From assembly GCA_947625155.1 (NCBI GenBank), contig CANQNG010000005.1, positions 54,830 through 118,829 on the forward strand: a DNA stretch of 64,000 nucleotides. The letters are read 5' to 3'. The DNA is from an uncultured Clostridia bacterium. Lineage in GTDB: Bacteria > Bacillota > Clostridia > Oscillospirales > Ruminococcaceae. Below are positions 32,664 through 41,138 of the stretch, piece after piece; the stretch's first letter is position 1; every line of letters begins with the position of its first letter. The translations under genes were made by a program, and so were the position numbers. The notes beneath the pieces are model-generated. The model was not told where the DNA came from, did no database searches, and saw only the letters and a list, made by a program, of their open reading frames with translations.

Positions 32664-34089
32664 ACGGAATCTGACGATGCTTGTGGATTTCTACGAGCTG
32701 ACCATGGGCAACGGCTTTTTGGAAAACGGCTGCGGAGAGGAGATCGCCTATTTTGACATGTTCTACCGCAAAGCCCCGGATGATGCTGCCTATGCCATTG
32801 CAGCAGGTCTGGAGCAGGTGATCGCCTACCTGAAAAAGCTGCACTTCACCGAGGAGGACATTGCCTACCTGCGGGGGAAGAAGCTGTTCTGTGAGGCATT
32901 TCTCGAGTATCTGCGGCATTTCAAATTTTCCTGCGATGTGTGGGCGATCCCGGAGGGGACCCCGATCTTCCCGTCCGAACCTATCCTGACGGTCAGAGGT
33001 CCTGCGATGCAGGCACAGCTCATCGAAACGATGGTGCTCCTCTCCATCAACCACCAGAGCCTGATCGCCACCAAGGCGAACCGCATCGTGACCGCTGCCC
33101 AAGGCAGACCGGTCATGGAATTTGGTTCCCGGCGGGCACAGGGGTATGACGGGGCTATCTATGGGGCAAGGGCGGCTTACATCGGCGGCGTGGCAGGGAC
33201 TGCCTGTGCCATTGCGGACAGGGCGTTCGGTATCCCGGCACTGGGGACAATGGCGCACAGTTGGGTGCAGCTCTATGATTCGGAGCTGGAGGCATTCCGG
33301 GCATATGCCAAGGTCTACCCGGATGACTGCACGCTTCTGGTGGATACCTACAGCGTCCTGCGGTCCGGCGTGCCGAATGCGATCACGGTATTCAAAGAAC
33401 TGGAAGCACAGGGACACAGGGGCAGAGGCATCCGCATCGACAGCGGCGATATGGCTTATCTCTCCAAGAAAGCAAGGAAAATGCTGGACGCAGCCGGGCT
33501 GGACTATGTGGGCATCGTGGCTTCCAATTCCCTCGATGAATATATCATCCGTGACCTGATCATGCAGGGCGCACAGATCACGAGCTTCGGCGTAGGCGAA
33601 CGGCTTGTCACCTCAAGATCCGAACCGGTGTTCGGCGGTGTTTACAAGCTTGCGGCTGTCGAAAAAGATGGACAGATCATCCCGAAGATCAAGATCTCTG
33701 AAAATGCCGTCAAGGTCACGAACCCCTCTTTCAAGACGGTATGGCGCTTGTTTGACAACGAAAGCGGCAAAGCGGTCGCCGATGTGCTGACACTGCACGA
33801 TGAAGTCATTGACGACACGCAGCCGTATGAGATCTTTGACCCGATACACACCTATAAGCGCAAGACGGTGACGAATTTTACAGCCAAGCGGCTGCAAGTG
33901 CCTGTTTTTGTGAACGGCGAGTGTGTATATGAAAGCCCCACACTGCCGGAGATCCAGAAATATTGCAAGGAACAGTTGGAGACCATCTGGGAGGAGGTCA
34001 AGCGCTTTGAGAATGCGCAGACCTATTTTGTAGATCTGAGCCAGAGGCTCTGGGATCTGAAATACAGTATGCTCAACAAAAAATGGTAA
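32656..34089 (+). CDS. pncB: Nicotinate phosphoribosyltransferase
   Basis: Makes nicotinate mononucleotide from nicotinate and PRPP, using ATP. The 477-aa protein begins LTMLVDFYELTMGNGFLENG, includes EFGSRRAQG and the phosphoribose-binding IRIDSGDMAYLSKKARKML region, and has the long C-terminal part of the Firmicutes-type NAPRTase. Its ATG lies inside the end of pncA (8-base overlap); mtnN follows after 10 bases. Confidence 0.97.
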   Translation: MDERNLTMLVDFYELTMGNGFLENGCGEEIAYFDMFYRKAPDDAAYAIAAGLEQVIAYLKKLHFTEEDIAYLRGKKLFCEAFLEYLRHFKFSCDVWAIPEGTPIFPSEPILTVRGPAMQAQLIETMVLLSINHQSLIATKANRIVTAAQGRPVMEFGSRRAQGYDGAIYGARAAYIGGVAGTACAIADRAFGIPALGTMAHSWVQLYDSELEAFRAYAKVYPDDCTLLVDTYSVLRSGVPNAITVFKELEAQGHRGRGIRIDSGDMAYLSKKARKMLDAAGLDYVGIVASNSLDEYIIRDLIMQGAQITSFGVGERLVTSRSEPVFGGVYKLAAVEKDGQIIPKIKISENAVKVTNPSFKTVWRLFDNESGKAVADVLTLHDEVIDDTQPYEIFDPIHTYKRKTVTNFTAKRLQVPVFVNGECVYESPTLPEIQKYCKEQLETIWEEVKRFENAQTYFVDLSQRLWDLKYSMLNKKW

Positions 34090-34099
34090 GGAGAAAAAT

Positions 34100-34774
34100 A
34101 TGACCATCGGCATTATCGGCGCAATGCCTTCAGAATTGAAAGACATCCAGAATACACAGAAAGACCCTGTGAAAACAGAACTGGCGGGCTACACTTTTTA
34201 CGAGAGCAGCCACGGCAGAAACCATATCGTGACCGTCTGCTGCGGTGTGGGAAAGGTCAATGCAGCCTGCTGCACCCAGATGCTGATCGACCGTTTTGGG
34301 GCGGAATATATTCTCAACACCGGCATTGCGGGCGGCATGAAGGCTGGCATCAACGTACTGGAAACGGTGATTTCCGTGAGTGTGCTGCCGCACGATCTCG
34401 ATGCGCATTTTCTAAACGACTATCCGCCGTACCACAGCGAATTTGAAGCGGATGAAAAGCTCCGCACCCTTGCGGAAACGGTCTGCAAAGAAATGGGTAT
34501 CGTGAGCCATGCCGGAAGGATCGTTTCGGGAGATGCATTCATCACAGACAGCACCGTCAAGGCGGCACTGGCAAAAGCCTATGACCCCTATGCGGTCGAT
34601 ATGGAAAGCGCTGCTGTCGGACAGTGTGCATGGCGCAATGGCATTCCGTTTGTGAGTGTGCGTTGTATTTCGGATCTGGCGGACGATGACGGCGCAATGT
34701 CCTTTGACGAATTTGAAGAACGGGCTGCCAAACGTGTGGCGGACATTGTTTTGAAAATGGCAGAAAGACTTTGA
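34100..34774 (+). CDS. mtnN: 5'-methylthioadenosine/S-adenosylhomocysteine nucleosidase
   Basis: A 224-aa PNP-fold enzyme that cleaves adenine from MTA and SAH. It starts TIGIIGAMPSELKDI, has VVCCGVGKVNAA-like and NTGIAGG segments, and the active-site VDMESAAVGQCAW near residue 172 and RCISDLADDDG near 195. MTA is the by-product of spermidine synthase, so this enzyme recycles waste from the speD operon at 5-8.5 kb. Adenine release links it also to the salvage genes beside it. AAGGAG ribosome site; a terminator follows. Confidence 0.96.
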   Translation: MTIGIIGAMPSELKDIQNTQKDPVKTELAGYTFYESSHGRNHIVTVCCGVGKVNAACCTQMLIDRFGAEYILNTGIAGGMKAGINVLETVISVSVLPHDLDAHFLNDYPPYHSEFEADEKLRTLAETVCKEMGIVSHAGRIVSGDAFITDSTVKAALAKAYDPYAVDMESAAVGQCAWRNGIPFVSVRCISDLADDDGAMSFDEFEERAAKRVADIVLKMAERL

Positions 34775-34780
34775 ACAGGA

Positions 34781-34815
34781 CAGCCCCTTTCTTTCCGGAA
34801 AGGGGCTGCTTTTTT
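34781..34815. terminator. Rho-independent terminator between mtnN and the tetR-type gene
   Basis: CAGCCCCTTTC pairs with GAAAGGGGCTG over a 6-base loop, followed by CTTTTTT. Confidence 0.9.
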
Positions 34816-34874
34816 GGCTATGCGCTGCAGGGCGGCAGAATGCAAAGGGATACCGCTGTGAAAACAAGCCCCTC

Positions 34875-35480
34875 TCATGTGTCCATGGGAAGGGCATCCT
34901 GCTGTGATGTGGCATGCTCCAGCAGGGCAGCATGGAGCGTGGAGCGCATGGTGCTGATGAGGTATTTGCTAAATTTCTCCTTGTCATAGGGCTTTTTGGT
35001 GCGGAGCACTTCAATGATCTGTCCTTCTAAGGCATTGGTGAGAAAGTCACATAGAAATTCCTTGTATTCCGCATCCGCACCTGCGCCATACAGGCTTTCT
35101 GCCTCTTGGATCAGTCCCATGACAAGTGCAAAAATATCCTTCCTGAAAAAACGCCTCAGCTCATCCCGTCCCATGGAATCATGCACGCATTGGAGCATAT
35201 GCTTGTTCTGCTCCACATAGTTCAGCACAAAGGCGATCACTGCCTCAGGATCTTTCACCAGATCAAACTGCCTGACGATCTCGATCGTTTCCTGCTCCAG
35301 CATCCATTTCAAAAGATCCGGGATATCCTCAAAATGATAATAGAACGTTTTCCGGTTGATGCCGCAGTCTGCGACGATCTCACTGACCGTGATCTTGGAA
35401 AGCGGTTTGTGCATCATGGATCGTTTCAGGGAAGCGGCGATCATTTTTTTGGTATTCAGGCTTGTGACTCTCTGTTCCAT
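34875..35480 (-). CDS. TetR/AcrR-family transcriptional regulator
   Basis: A 201-aa repressor with the TetR DNA-binding domain at residues 1-60: LKRSMMHKPLSKITVSEIVADCGINRKTFYYHFEDI. The helical C-terminal domain is of the DhaS/YxaF kind and its ligand is unknown. The ATG at 35480 follows GGGGGAG. It is divergent from the MMPL transporter gene, and a perfect palindrome between them is a good operator candidate, so it probably represses the transporter and itself. Confidence 0.92.
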   Translation of the reverse strand: MEQRVTSLNTKKMIAASLKRSMMHKPLSKITVSEIVADCGINRKTFYYHFEDIPDLLKWMLEQETIEIVRQFDLVKDPEAVIAFVLNYVEQNKHMLQCVHDSMGRDELRRFFRKDIFALVMGLIQEAESLYGAGADAEYKEFLCDFLTNALEGQIIEVLRTKKPYDKEKFSKYLISTMRSTLHAALLEHATSQQDALPMDT

Positions 35481-35499
35481 GCTATCATCTCCCCCTTGT

Positions 35500-35528
35500 A
35501 TTATACACCTGTTCACTGTATTTTGCAA
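35500..35528 (-). promoter_or_regulatory. Promoter of the tetR-type gene
   Basis: TTGCAA (35523-35528), 17 bases, TATAAT (35500-35505) on the minus strand. Confidence 0.85.
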
Positions 35529-35565
35529 GCAGTTTTTTGTGCCACAATAGGAAACGACTGTCCGG

Positions 35566-35587
35566 TTTTTACACATCTGTGTAAAAA
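35566..35587. promoter_or_regulatory. Palindromic operator candidate for the TetR-type regulator
   Basis: TTTTTACACA and TGTGTAAAAA form a perfect 10-bp inverted repeat separated by TC. It ends 6 bases before the -35 box of the transporter promoter and lies upstream of the regulator's own promoter. Size and symmetry fit a TetR dimer site. Confidence 0.75.
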
Positions 35588-35593
35588 TGACCG

Positions 35594-35622
35594 TTGCAGA
35601 TGTCAGCATTTTGGAATATAAT
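35594..35622 (+). promoter_or_regulatory. Promoter of the MMPL transporter operon
   Basis: TTGCAG (35594-35599), 17 bases, TATAAT (35617-35622), 23 bases before the start codon. Confidence 0.85.
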
Positions 35623-35645
35623 GACTGACATAAGGAGTGATGCGC

Positions 35646-37793
35646 ATGAAACGAAAAAAATCAGGCAATGCCCTGCAAGGTTTTTATGAGACAGTCACAG
35701 CAGCGCCAAAATGTGTGCTGTCAGTTTTTTTGATACTGACAGCAGTCTGTGCTGTGCTGGGCAGTCTGGTCTCAGTCAATTATGACATCAATGATTACTT
35801 ACCGGCAGACAGTCCCTCTACAGTGGCACTGGATGTCATGGAGGACGAATTTGACGGCGGCATCCCCAATGTCCGTGTCCTGATACAGAATGTCTCCATT
35901 CCGGAAGCCCTCTCCTACAAGCAGCAGCTGCAGGAGATCGAAGGTGTCACAGAAGTGACATGGCTGGACGATAGCGTAGAGATCACAGCACCGCTTGAGA
36001 CCGCCGACAAGGAAACGGTGGAAAGCTATTACAAGGACGGCGCTGCCCTGTATTCCGTGACACTGGAGGAAGAACATATCCTCGACGGCGTAGAAGCCAT
36101 CCGCAGCACGATCGGAGAAACCAGACCCAAAGCGGAATTTGCCCTGACCGGCTCTGCGGTATCCACTGCCGCAGCCACCACCAACACGGTGACGGAAGTC
36201 ACCAAGGTCGCTGCATTTGCGGTGGCGTTTGTCTTTCTTGTGCTGCTCCTGACGACCAGTTCATGGGCAGCACCGATCGTCGTTTTGCTGGGGCTTGGGG
36301 TCGCCATTCTGCTCAACAAGGGTACGAACTTGCTGTTTGGCGAGATCTCCTTTGTCTCCAATGCAGCGGGTGCGATCCTACAGCTTGCCGTTTCACTGGA
36401 TTATTCTGTATTCCTGCTGCATCGGTTTGAGGAAAGCCGGGAGAGCATTCCGGATGTACGGGAAGCGATGGTGGATGCCCTCTGCAAATCGACCGGTTCG
36501 ATCCTTTCCAGTGGACTGACGACAGTCATTGGCTTTGCAGCATTGTGCCTGATGCGTTTCCGCATCGGACCAGATCTTGGCATGGTGCTGGCAAAAGGCG
36601 TGGCATTGAGTCTGATCTGTGTCTTTGTACTCATGCCGAATTTGATCCTCTGTATCTACAAGCTGCTCGACAAGACCCGTCACCGCAGCTTTGTACCGGA
36701 TCTCGGAAAAGCCGGCAGGCTCATCTCCCGGCTGATGATCCCGTTTGCCTGTATACAGGCATTGCTGATCGTGCCCTGCTATCTGGCATCCAATGCCAAT
36801 TCCTACTATTACGGTGCATCCCATATCTTCGGGGAAAACACGGAACTGGGTGCAGATACGGCACTAATTGAAAATACATTTGGAAAAAGCGACACTTATG
36901 TCCTGCTTGTCCCGAAAGGTGACAGGGAAATGGAACTGGCACTATCCGCAGAACTGAAGAAATTTCCAGAGGTGACGGACATCATTTCCTATGTGGACAC
37001 GGTCGGTGCAGAGATCCCGGAAGCCTATCTCGATGATGCGACACGCTCTAAGCTGTATTCCGAAAACTACAGCCGGCTGGTCATTCAGCTGGATGCCGAC
37101 TATGAGGGAGAAAGCACCTTTGCACTGGTAGAGGACATCCGTTCCACAGCACAGCAATTTTGTGATGCATATCATCTTGCCGGCAATGGGGTCTCGTCCT
37201 ATGACCTGATGGACACCGTCACCGCCGACATGGTGAAGGTCAATTTGATCGCGGTGGGGGCAGTTTTTGTGGTGCTGCTGCTGACGATGAAGTCTCTGAC
37301 ACTGCCGCTGATACTTGTTCTCAGCATCGAAACGGCGATCTGGCTAAATCTGTCTGTTCCCTATTTTGCAGGGCAGCCGATCTTCTACATTGCCTACCTG
37401 ATCATCAGTTCTGTGCAGCTCGGGGCAACGGTGGACTATGCGATCTTGCTGACTGACCGCTATCTGGAGGACCGTAAGACTATGAACAAACAGCAGGCTA
37501 TCTCCTCGGCACTTGCCTCCTGCATGGTATCCATTCTGACATCCGGCAGTGTGCTGACGGTCGTGGGTTTTTTGCTGGGGAAATTCTCCACACACGGCTT
37601 ATTGGCACAGCTCGGTGTGCTGCTGGGGCGGGGGACACTGTGTTCTCTGGCGCTCGTTACACTGGCATTGCCGGGGCTGCTGTATGTATTTGACAGACTG
37701 ATCCGGGTCACAACGAAAGGAGCTGTTTTTTATGAAGAAAAAAGCGTTTATCAGCACCATTTCCGCCGCCGCCGCTATTCTGTTGACCACTAA
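35646..37793 (+). CDS. MMPL/RND-family membrane transporter
   Basis: A 715-aa export protein of the MMPL (YdfJ-like) group. It has two repeats, each a membrane helix, an extracytoplasmic domain (about 45-175 and 390-520) and a five-helix bundle. The bundles contain LQLAVSLDYSVFLLHRFEE and VQLGATVDYAILLTDRYLED, which hold the proton-relay Asp-Tyr pairs. Members export lipids, peptides or drugs. Of the possible starts, ATG 35646 has the best spacing to AAGGAG. Its 3' end overlaps the next gene by 62 bases, and the divergent TetR-type gene probably controls it. Confidence 0.92.
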   Translation: MKRKKSGNALQGFYETVTAAPKCVLSVFLILTAVCAVLGSLVSVNYDINDYLPADSPSTVALDVMEDEFDGGIPNVRVLIQNVSIPEALSYKQQLQEIEGVTEVTWLDDSVEITAPLETADKETVESYYKDGAALYSVTLEEEHILDGVEAIRSTIGETRPKAEFALTGSAVSTAAATTNTVTEVTKVAAFAVAFVFLVLLLTTSSWAAPIVVLLGLGVAILLNKGTNLLFGEISFVSNAAGAILQLAVSLDYSVFLLHRFEESRESIPDVREAMVDALCKSTGSILSSGLTTVIGFAALCLMRFRIGPDLGMVLAKGVALSLICVFVLMPNLILCIYKLLDKTRHRSFVPDLGKAGRLISRLMIPFACIQALLIVPCYLASNANSYYYGASHIFGENTELGADTALIENTFGKSDTYVLLVPKGDREMELALSAELKKFPEVTDIISYVDTVGAEIPEAYLDDATRSKLYSENYSRLVIQLDADYEGESTFALVEDIRSTAQQFCDAYHLAGNGVSSYDLMDTVTADMVKVNLIAVGAVFVVLLLTMKSLTLPLILVLSIETAIWLNLSVPYFAGQPIFYIAYLIISSVQLGATVDYAILLTDRYLEDRKTMNKQQAISSALASCMVSILTSGSVLTVVGFLLGKFSTHGLLAQLGVLLGRGTLCSLALVTLALPGLLYVFDRLIRVTTKGAVFYEEKSVYQHHFRRRRYSVDH

Positions 37794-39708
37794 TGCCGCT
37801 ATGCCGGTTTTTGCGGCAAATAATACGCCAAAGGAAGAAGTCATCTACATTATGACCGATGCGGCAGCGGATGTCCGGGATGTCTATGCTGTCAACATTT
37901 ACAGCGGGACGAGGATCACTGACTACGGCAGCTATTCCGATCTCAAACTGCTGAATGCAGAGGGGGATGTCTCTGTGAACGGGGATAAGATCACCTTTGA
38001 AAACCATGCCGGTCGGGTCTATCTGCAAGGGAAAATGGAAGCACCGGAGATCCCTTGGGATATTCAGATCCAATATTTTCTGGACGGTAAGGAACTGACA
38101 GCACAGGAACTTGCCGGAAAAAGCGGCAGGCTGGTCATTCGGTTCTCGGTGGCAGAAAATAAGAAGTGCCGGGAGGGTTTCTTTGATCAGTATGCTTTGC
38201 AGGCATCCTTTACGCTGGACACTGCCCTTTGCGACAATATCATGGCTGAAAATGCGACACTGGCAAATGTAGGCAGTGACAAGCAGATCACCTACACGAT
38301 CCTGCCGGGAAAGGGCATAGATGCTGAAATTACGGCAGATGTACATAATTTTGAGATGGATGCCGCTGCGATCAACGGTGTGCGCATGGGGCTGGATGTA
38401 GACATAGACCGCAGCGAACTGACAGAACAGATAGATGAGCTGACGGACGGTGTCACCAAACTGGATGACGGTGCAAAGGATCTGCAAAGCGGCGCAGAGG
38501 AATTGCAGGACGGCGGCGACAGCTTGAAAGACGGAACGGCTGATCTGCAGGAAGGCGCAGTGGCGTTAAATGCCGGCATAGCCGCACTGTCGGACGGCAT
38601 TGCCCAATTGGAAACGGGCATGGAGACACTGAAAAGCAGATCCGGCGAACTGACAAAGGGTTCGGCAGCGGTAAAAGCCGCCCTGTTACAAATGCAGACA
38701 GCCCTGTCCTCGGTGTCGGCAGATACTGCGCAGTTACAGCAGCTAACTGCCGCCTCCGGTCAGCTCAAAACGGGTATCGCAGACCTGCAAACAGGGGCAG
38801 AGCAATTGTACACAAGCGCTGGCTATGATGCCTACAAAGCGCTGATGCAGCAGAATGGCTTGGATATAGATGCGCTGTCGCAGAACAATACGGCAACGAT
38901 CAACACTTTGACAGCACAGATCGCAGACCTGAATGCTGCGCTGACACAGATACAGGGTATACCCGGCTATGAGGCACAGGCTGCACAGCTGACGGAACAA
39001 ATAACAAGCCTTGAGGGCATTGTCCGCCTGCTGACCGGCAATAATGCGATGATCTCGGGAACGAGAACCTATCTGGACAGCCTTGCCGAGGGCGCAGGAA
39101 CGCTTTACACGGGTATCACGCAGCTCAATGACAGCTATGTGCAGTTCGATACCGCAGTGGGAGAACTGGTGGATACGCTTTCCGGTATGCTGACCGATCT
39201 GGAAAAGCTGTCCACGGCTATTACGGCGCTGTCGGAACAGTACGGGACATTGGATGATGGCATCCAAGCCTACACAGACGGCGTTGTACAGGCAGCATCC
39301 GGTTATGAAACGCTGGTCAGCGGCATGGCACAGCTCACAAGCGGCAGCAAGGCGCTCGTGGACGGTTCGGCAGCGCTTGACAGCGGTGCATCGGAGCTGC
39401 GTTCCGGACTGGGGGCGCTGCTGGACGGCTCATCGGAATTGTCTGACGGGACGGGCGAACTCAAAGAAAAAACGGCTGATATGGACGGACAGGTAGAAGA
39501 TAAAATAGATGAGATCCTTTCCGGTATGCAGGGAGATGCGGGAGAAGTATGCTCCTTCGTTTCGGAAAAGAATGACAATGTGACATCTGTGCAGTTCGTC
39601 ATCAAGACGGATGCCATCGAGATCCCGGAGCAGGAAGCGGATCAGCAGGAGACCACGGAGACACTGAGCTTCTGGCAGAAGCTGCTGAAGCTGTTCGGGA
39701 TCTGTTGA
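37732..39708 (+). CDS. Secreted coiled YhgE/Pip-like protein partnered with MMPL transporter
   Basis: A 658-aa protein with a signal peptide ending near PVFAAN and a globular N-terminal domain (about 30-235). It then has long helical repeats of the LxDGxxxLxxG type (about 240-330 and 520-610), as in YhgE/Pip-family proteins, and a short hydrophobic C-terminal end (FWQKLLKLFGIC). It could be a periplasm-like extension or adaptor working with the MMPL exporter, which is inference from coupling. It starts inside the MMPL gene (62-base overlap) with its own AAAGGAG site. Confidence 0.85.
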   Translation: MKKKAFISTISAAAAILLTTNAAMPVFAANNTPKEEVIYIMTDAAADVRDVYAVNIYSGTRITDYGSYSDLKLLNAEGDVSVNGDKITFENHAGRVYLQGKMEAPEIPWDIQIQYFLDGKELTAQELAGKSGRLVIRFSVAENKKCREGFFDQYALQASFTLDTALCDNIMAENATLANVGSDKQITYTILPGKGIDAEITADVHNFEMDAAAINGVRMGLDVDIDRSELTEQIDELTDGVTKLDDGAKDLQSGAEELQDGGDSLKDGTADLQEGAVALNAGIAALSDGIAQLETGMETLKSRSGELTKGSAAVKAALLQMQTALSSVSADTAQLQQLTAASGQLKTGIADLQTGAEQLYTSAGYDAYKALMQQNGLDIDALSQNNTATINTLTAQIADLNAALTQIQGIPGYEAQAAQLTEQITSLEGIVRLLTGNNAMISGTRTYLDSLAEGAGTLYTGITQLNDSYVQFDTAVGELVDTLSGMLTDLEKLSTAITALSEQYGTLDDGIQAYTDGVVQAASGYETLVSGMAQLTSGSKALVDGSAALDSGASELRSGLGALLDGSSELSDGTGELKEKTADMDGQVEDKIDEILSGMQGDAGEVCSFVSEKNDNVTSVQFVIKTDAIEIPEQEADQQETTETLSFWQKLLKLFGIC

Positions 39709-39713
39709 TAGCG

Positions 39714-39752
39714 CAAGGGGACGCTTTTGCAAAAAAGTGTCCCCCTTCTTCT
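39714..39752. terminator. Rho-independent terminator, bidirectional
   Basis: AAGGGGACGCTTTT pairs with AAAAAGTGTCCCCCTT around a GCA loop, followed by CTTCTTTT. It serves the plus-strand operon and probably also the convergent MATE gene. Confidence 0.85.
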
Positions 39753-39782
39753 CTTTTTATGGCATTTGAGAGAACCGAGCAG

Positions 39783-41135
39783 CTACTCGATCTTTGTCAG
39801 GTCACTGATCCAGATCCCCTTCCGGATGAGCATGCAGCCGACCAACACCTTGATGAGGTCCGCTGCCTGTATCAGCGCATAGATCACAAAAATGGAGATC
39901 CCTGTGTACCGGCAGAGAACAAATGCTGCCGGCACTGCCACGACCCAAGAATACACGCTGTCAAACAGGAAAGTCACAAATGTTTTCCCGCCGGAGCGAA
40001 GTGTGAAATACACCGCATTCACCAGCCCCTGCACAGGGAAGAATAAAGCGGTGAGGATGATGAACTGCGTTCCGTAGTGCCGGACTGTCTGTGTCGTCTG
40101 ATACAGTTCCGGAAAGATACCGGAAACAGCGACCAGAATGACCGTCAGAAGCAGGCTGACGCCGCCAGTGAACAGCATCAGCCGGAACGCATCCTGCTTT
40201 GCCTTTTCAAACTGTGAAGCCCCCAGTGTCTGCCCGATCAGAATGCCGACCGCTGTGCCGAGTGCCACAAAGACGACATTCAGCAGGTTGCAGATAGCGT
40301 TAGAGATGTTCAGCCCCGCAATGAAGTCCAGCCCCCGGACGGAATACGCCTGTGTCATGGCAGCAATGCCGCCTGCCCAGAGGAATTCATTGCAGAAGAT
40401 CGGCAGTCCCTTGGGGAGAATGACCTTGACAAGGGACAGGGGGATGCGGAGCGTGTGATAGATCTTCTGACGGTTCCTGTACACTGCCCATAGCACAACG
40501 ATCAGCATTTCCACAGCTCTTGCGGCAACGGTAGCGATCGCAGCGCCGGAAACACCGAGCGCCGGAAGCCCCAAGTTCCCGTAGATCAGCCCCCAGTTCA
40601 GCACGATGTCCACGACGACTGAGATCATTCCGGCTGCCATTGGACGAATGCTGTCTCCGACTTCCCGCAGGCTGCTGGCATAGACCTGCGTCAGCACGAA
40701 CGGGAAAAGCCCGGTCAGCATGATCAGAAGATACTGCCACGCATACTGCATCGTCAGCACCGGGTCGATCTCGCTGCTCTCTCCCCGGAGGTAAAAGCCG
40801 ATGAGCGGCTGCCCGAAACACAGGAACACTGCCAGCCCCAGCAGCAAGATCACCATGCCGATCCAATGTTTGAGGCGGAATACGTTCCGCACGCCTTCCA
40901 TATCCTTTTTCCCGAAGAACTGCGCCGCATAGATCCCCGGTCCAGACAGCCCGCCGAATACCGCAAGATTAAAGACAAAGATCAGCTGTCCGCCGATCGA
41001 GACACCCGTCATCGCTTCCGTTCCCAGTCTGCCGACCATCACATTGTCCACAAGACTTACCATGTTGGTGATGCCGTTTTGCAGCATCATCGGGACGGCG
41101 AGCGCACAGGCACGCCTGTAAATATTCTGCTGCAT
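39783..41135 (-). CDS. MATE-family efflux transporter (second copy)
   Basis: A 450-aa protein with 12 membrane helices starting RACALAVPMMLQNGITNMVSLVDNVMVGRLG, the characteristic first helix of MATE drug/Na+ antiporters. It is clearly different in sequence from the one at 18.9 kb. Its ATG has AGAGGTG and lies 3 bases after the tex stop, so it is probably co-transcribed with tex, recQ and the MGMT-like gene. The substrate is unknown. Confidence 0.92.
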   Translation of the reverse strand: MQQNIYRRACALAVPMMLQNGITNMVSLVDNVMVGRLGTEAMTGVSIGGQLIFVFNLAVFGGLSGPGIYAAQFFGKKDMEGVRNVFRLKHWIGMVILLLGLAVFLCFGQPLIGFYLRGESSEIDPVLTMQYAWQYLLIMLTGLFPFVLTQVYASSLREVGDSIRPMAAGMISVVVDIVLNWGLIYGNLGLPALGVSGAAIATVAARAVEMLIVVLWAVYRNRQKIYHTLRIPLSLVKVILPKGLPIFCNEFLWAGGIAAMTQAYSVRGLDFIAGLNISNAICNLLNVVFVALGTAVGILIGQTLGASQFEKAKQDAFRLMLFTGGVSLLLTVILVAVSGIFPELYQTTQTVRHYGTQFIILTALFFPVQGLVNAVYFTLRSGGKTFVTFLFDSVYSWVVAVPAAFVLCRYTGISIFVIYALIQAADLIKVLVGCMLIRKGIWISDLTKIE

Positions 41136-41138
41136 GTG

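Noticed and set aside
38430..38640. Possible CRISPR or tandem DNA repeat within the coiled protein gene
   Set aside because: The periodicity is at protein level (LxDGxxxLxxG); the DNA units vary and there are no spacers.
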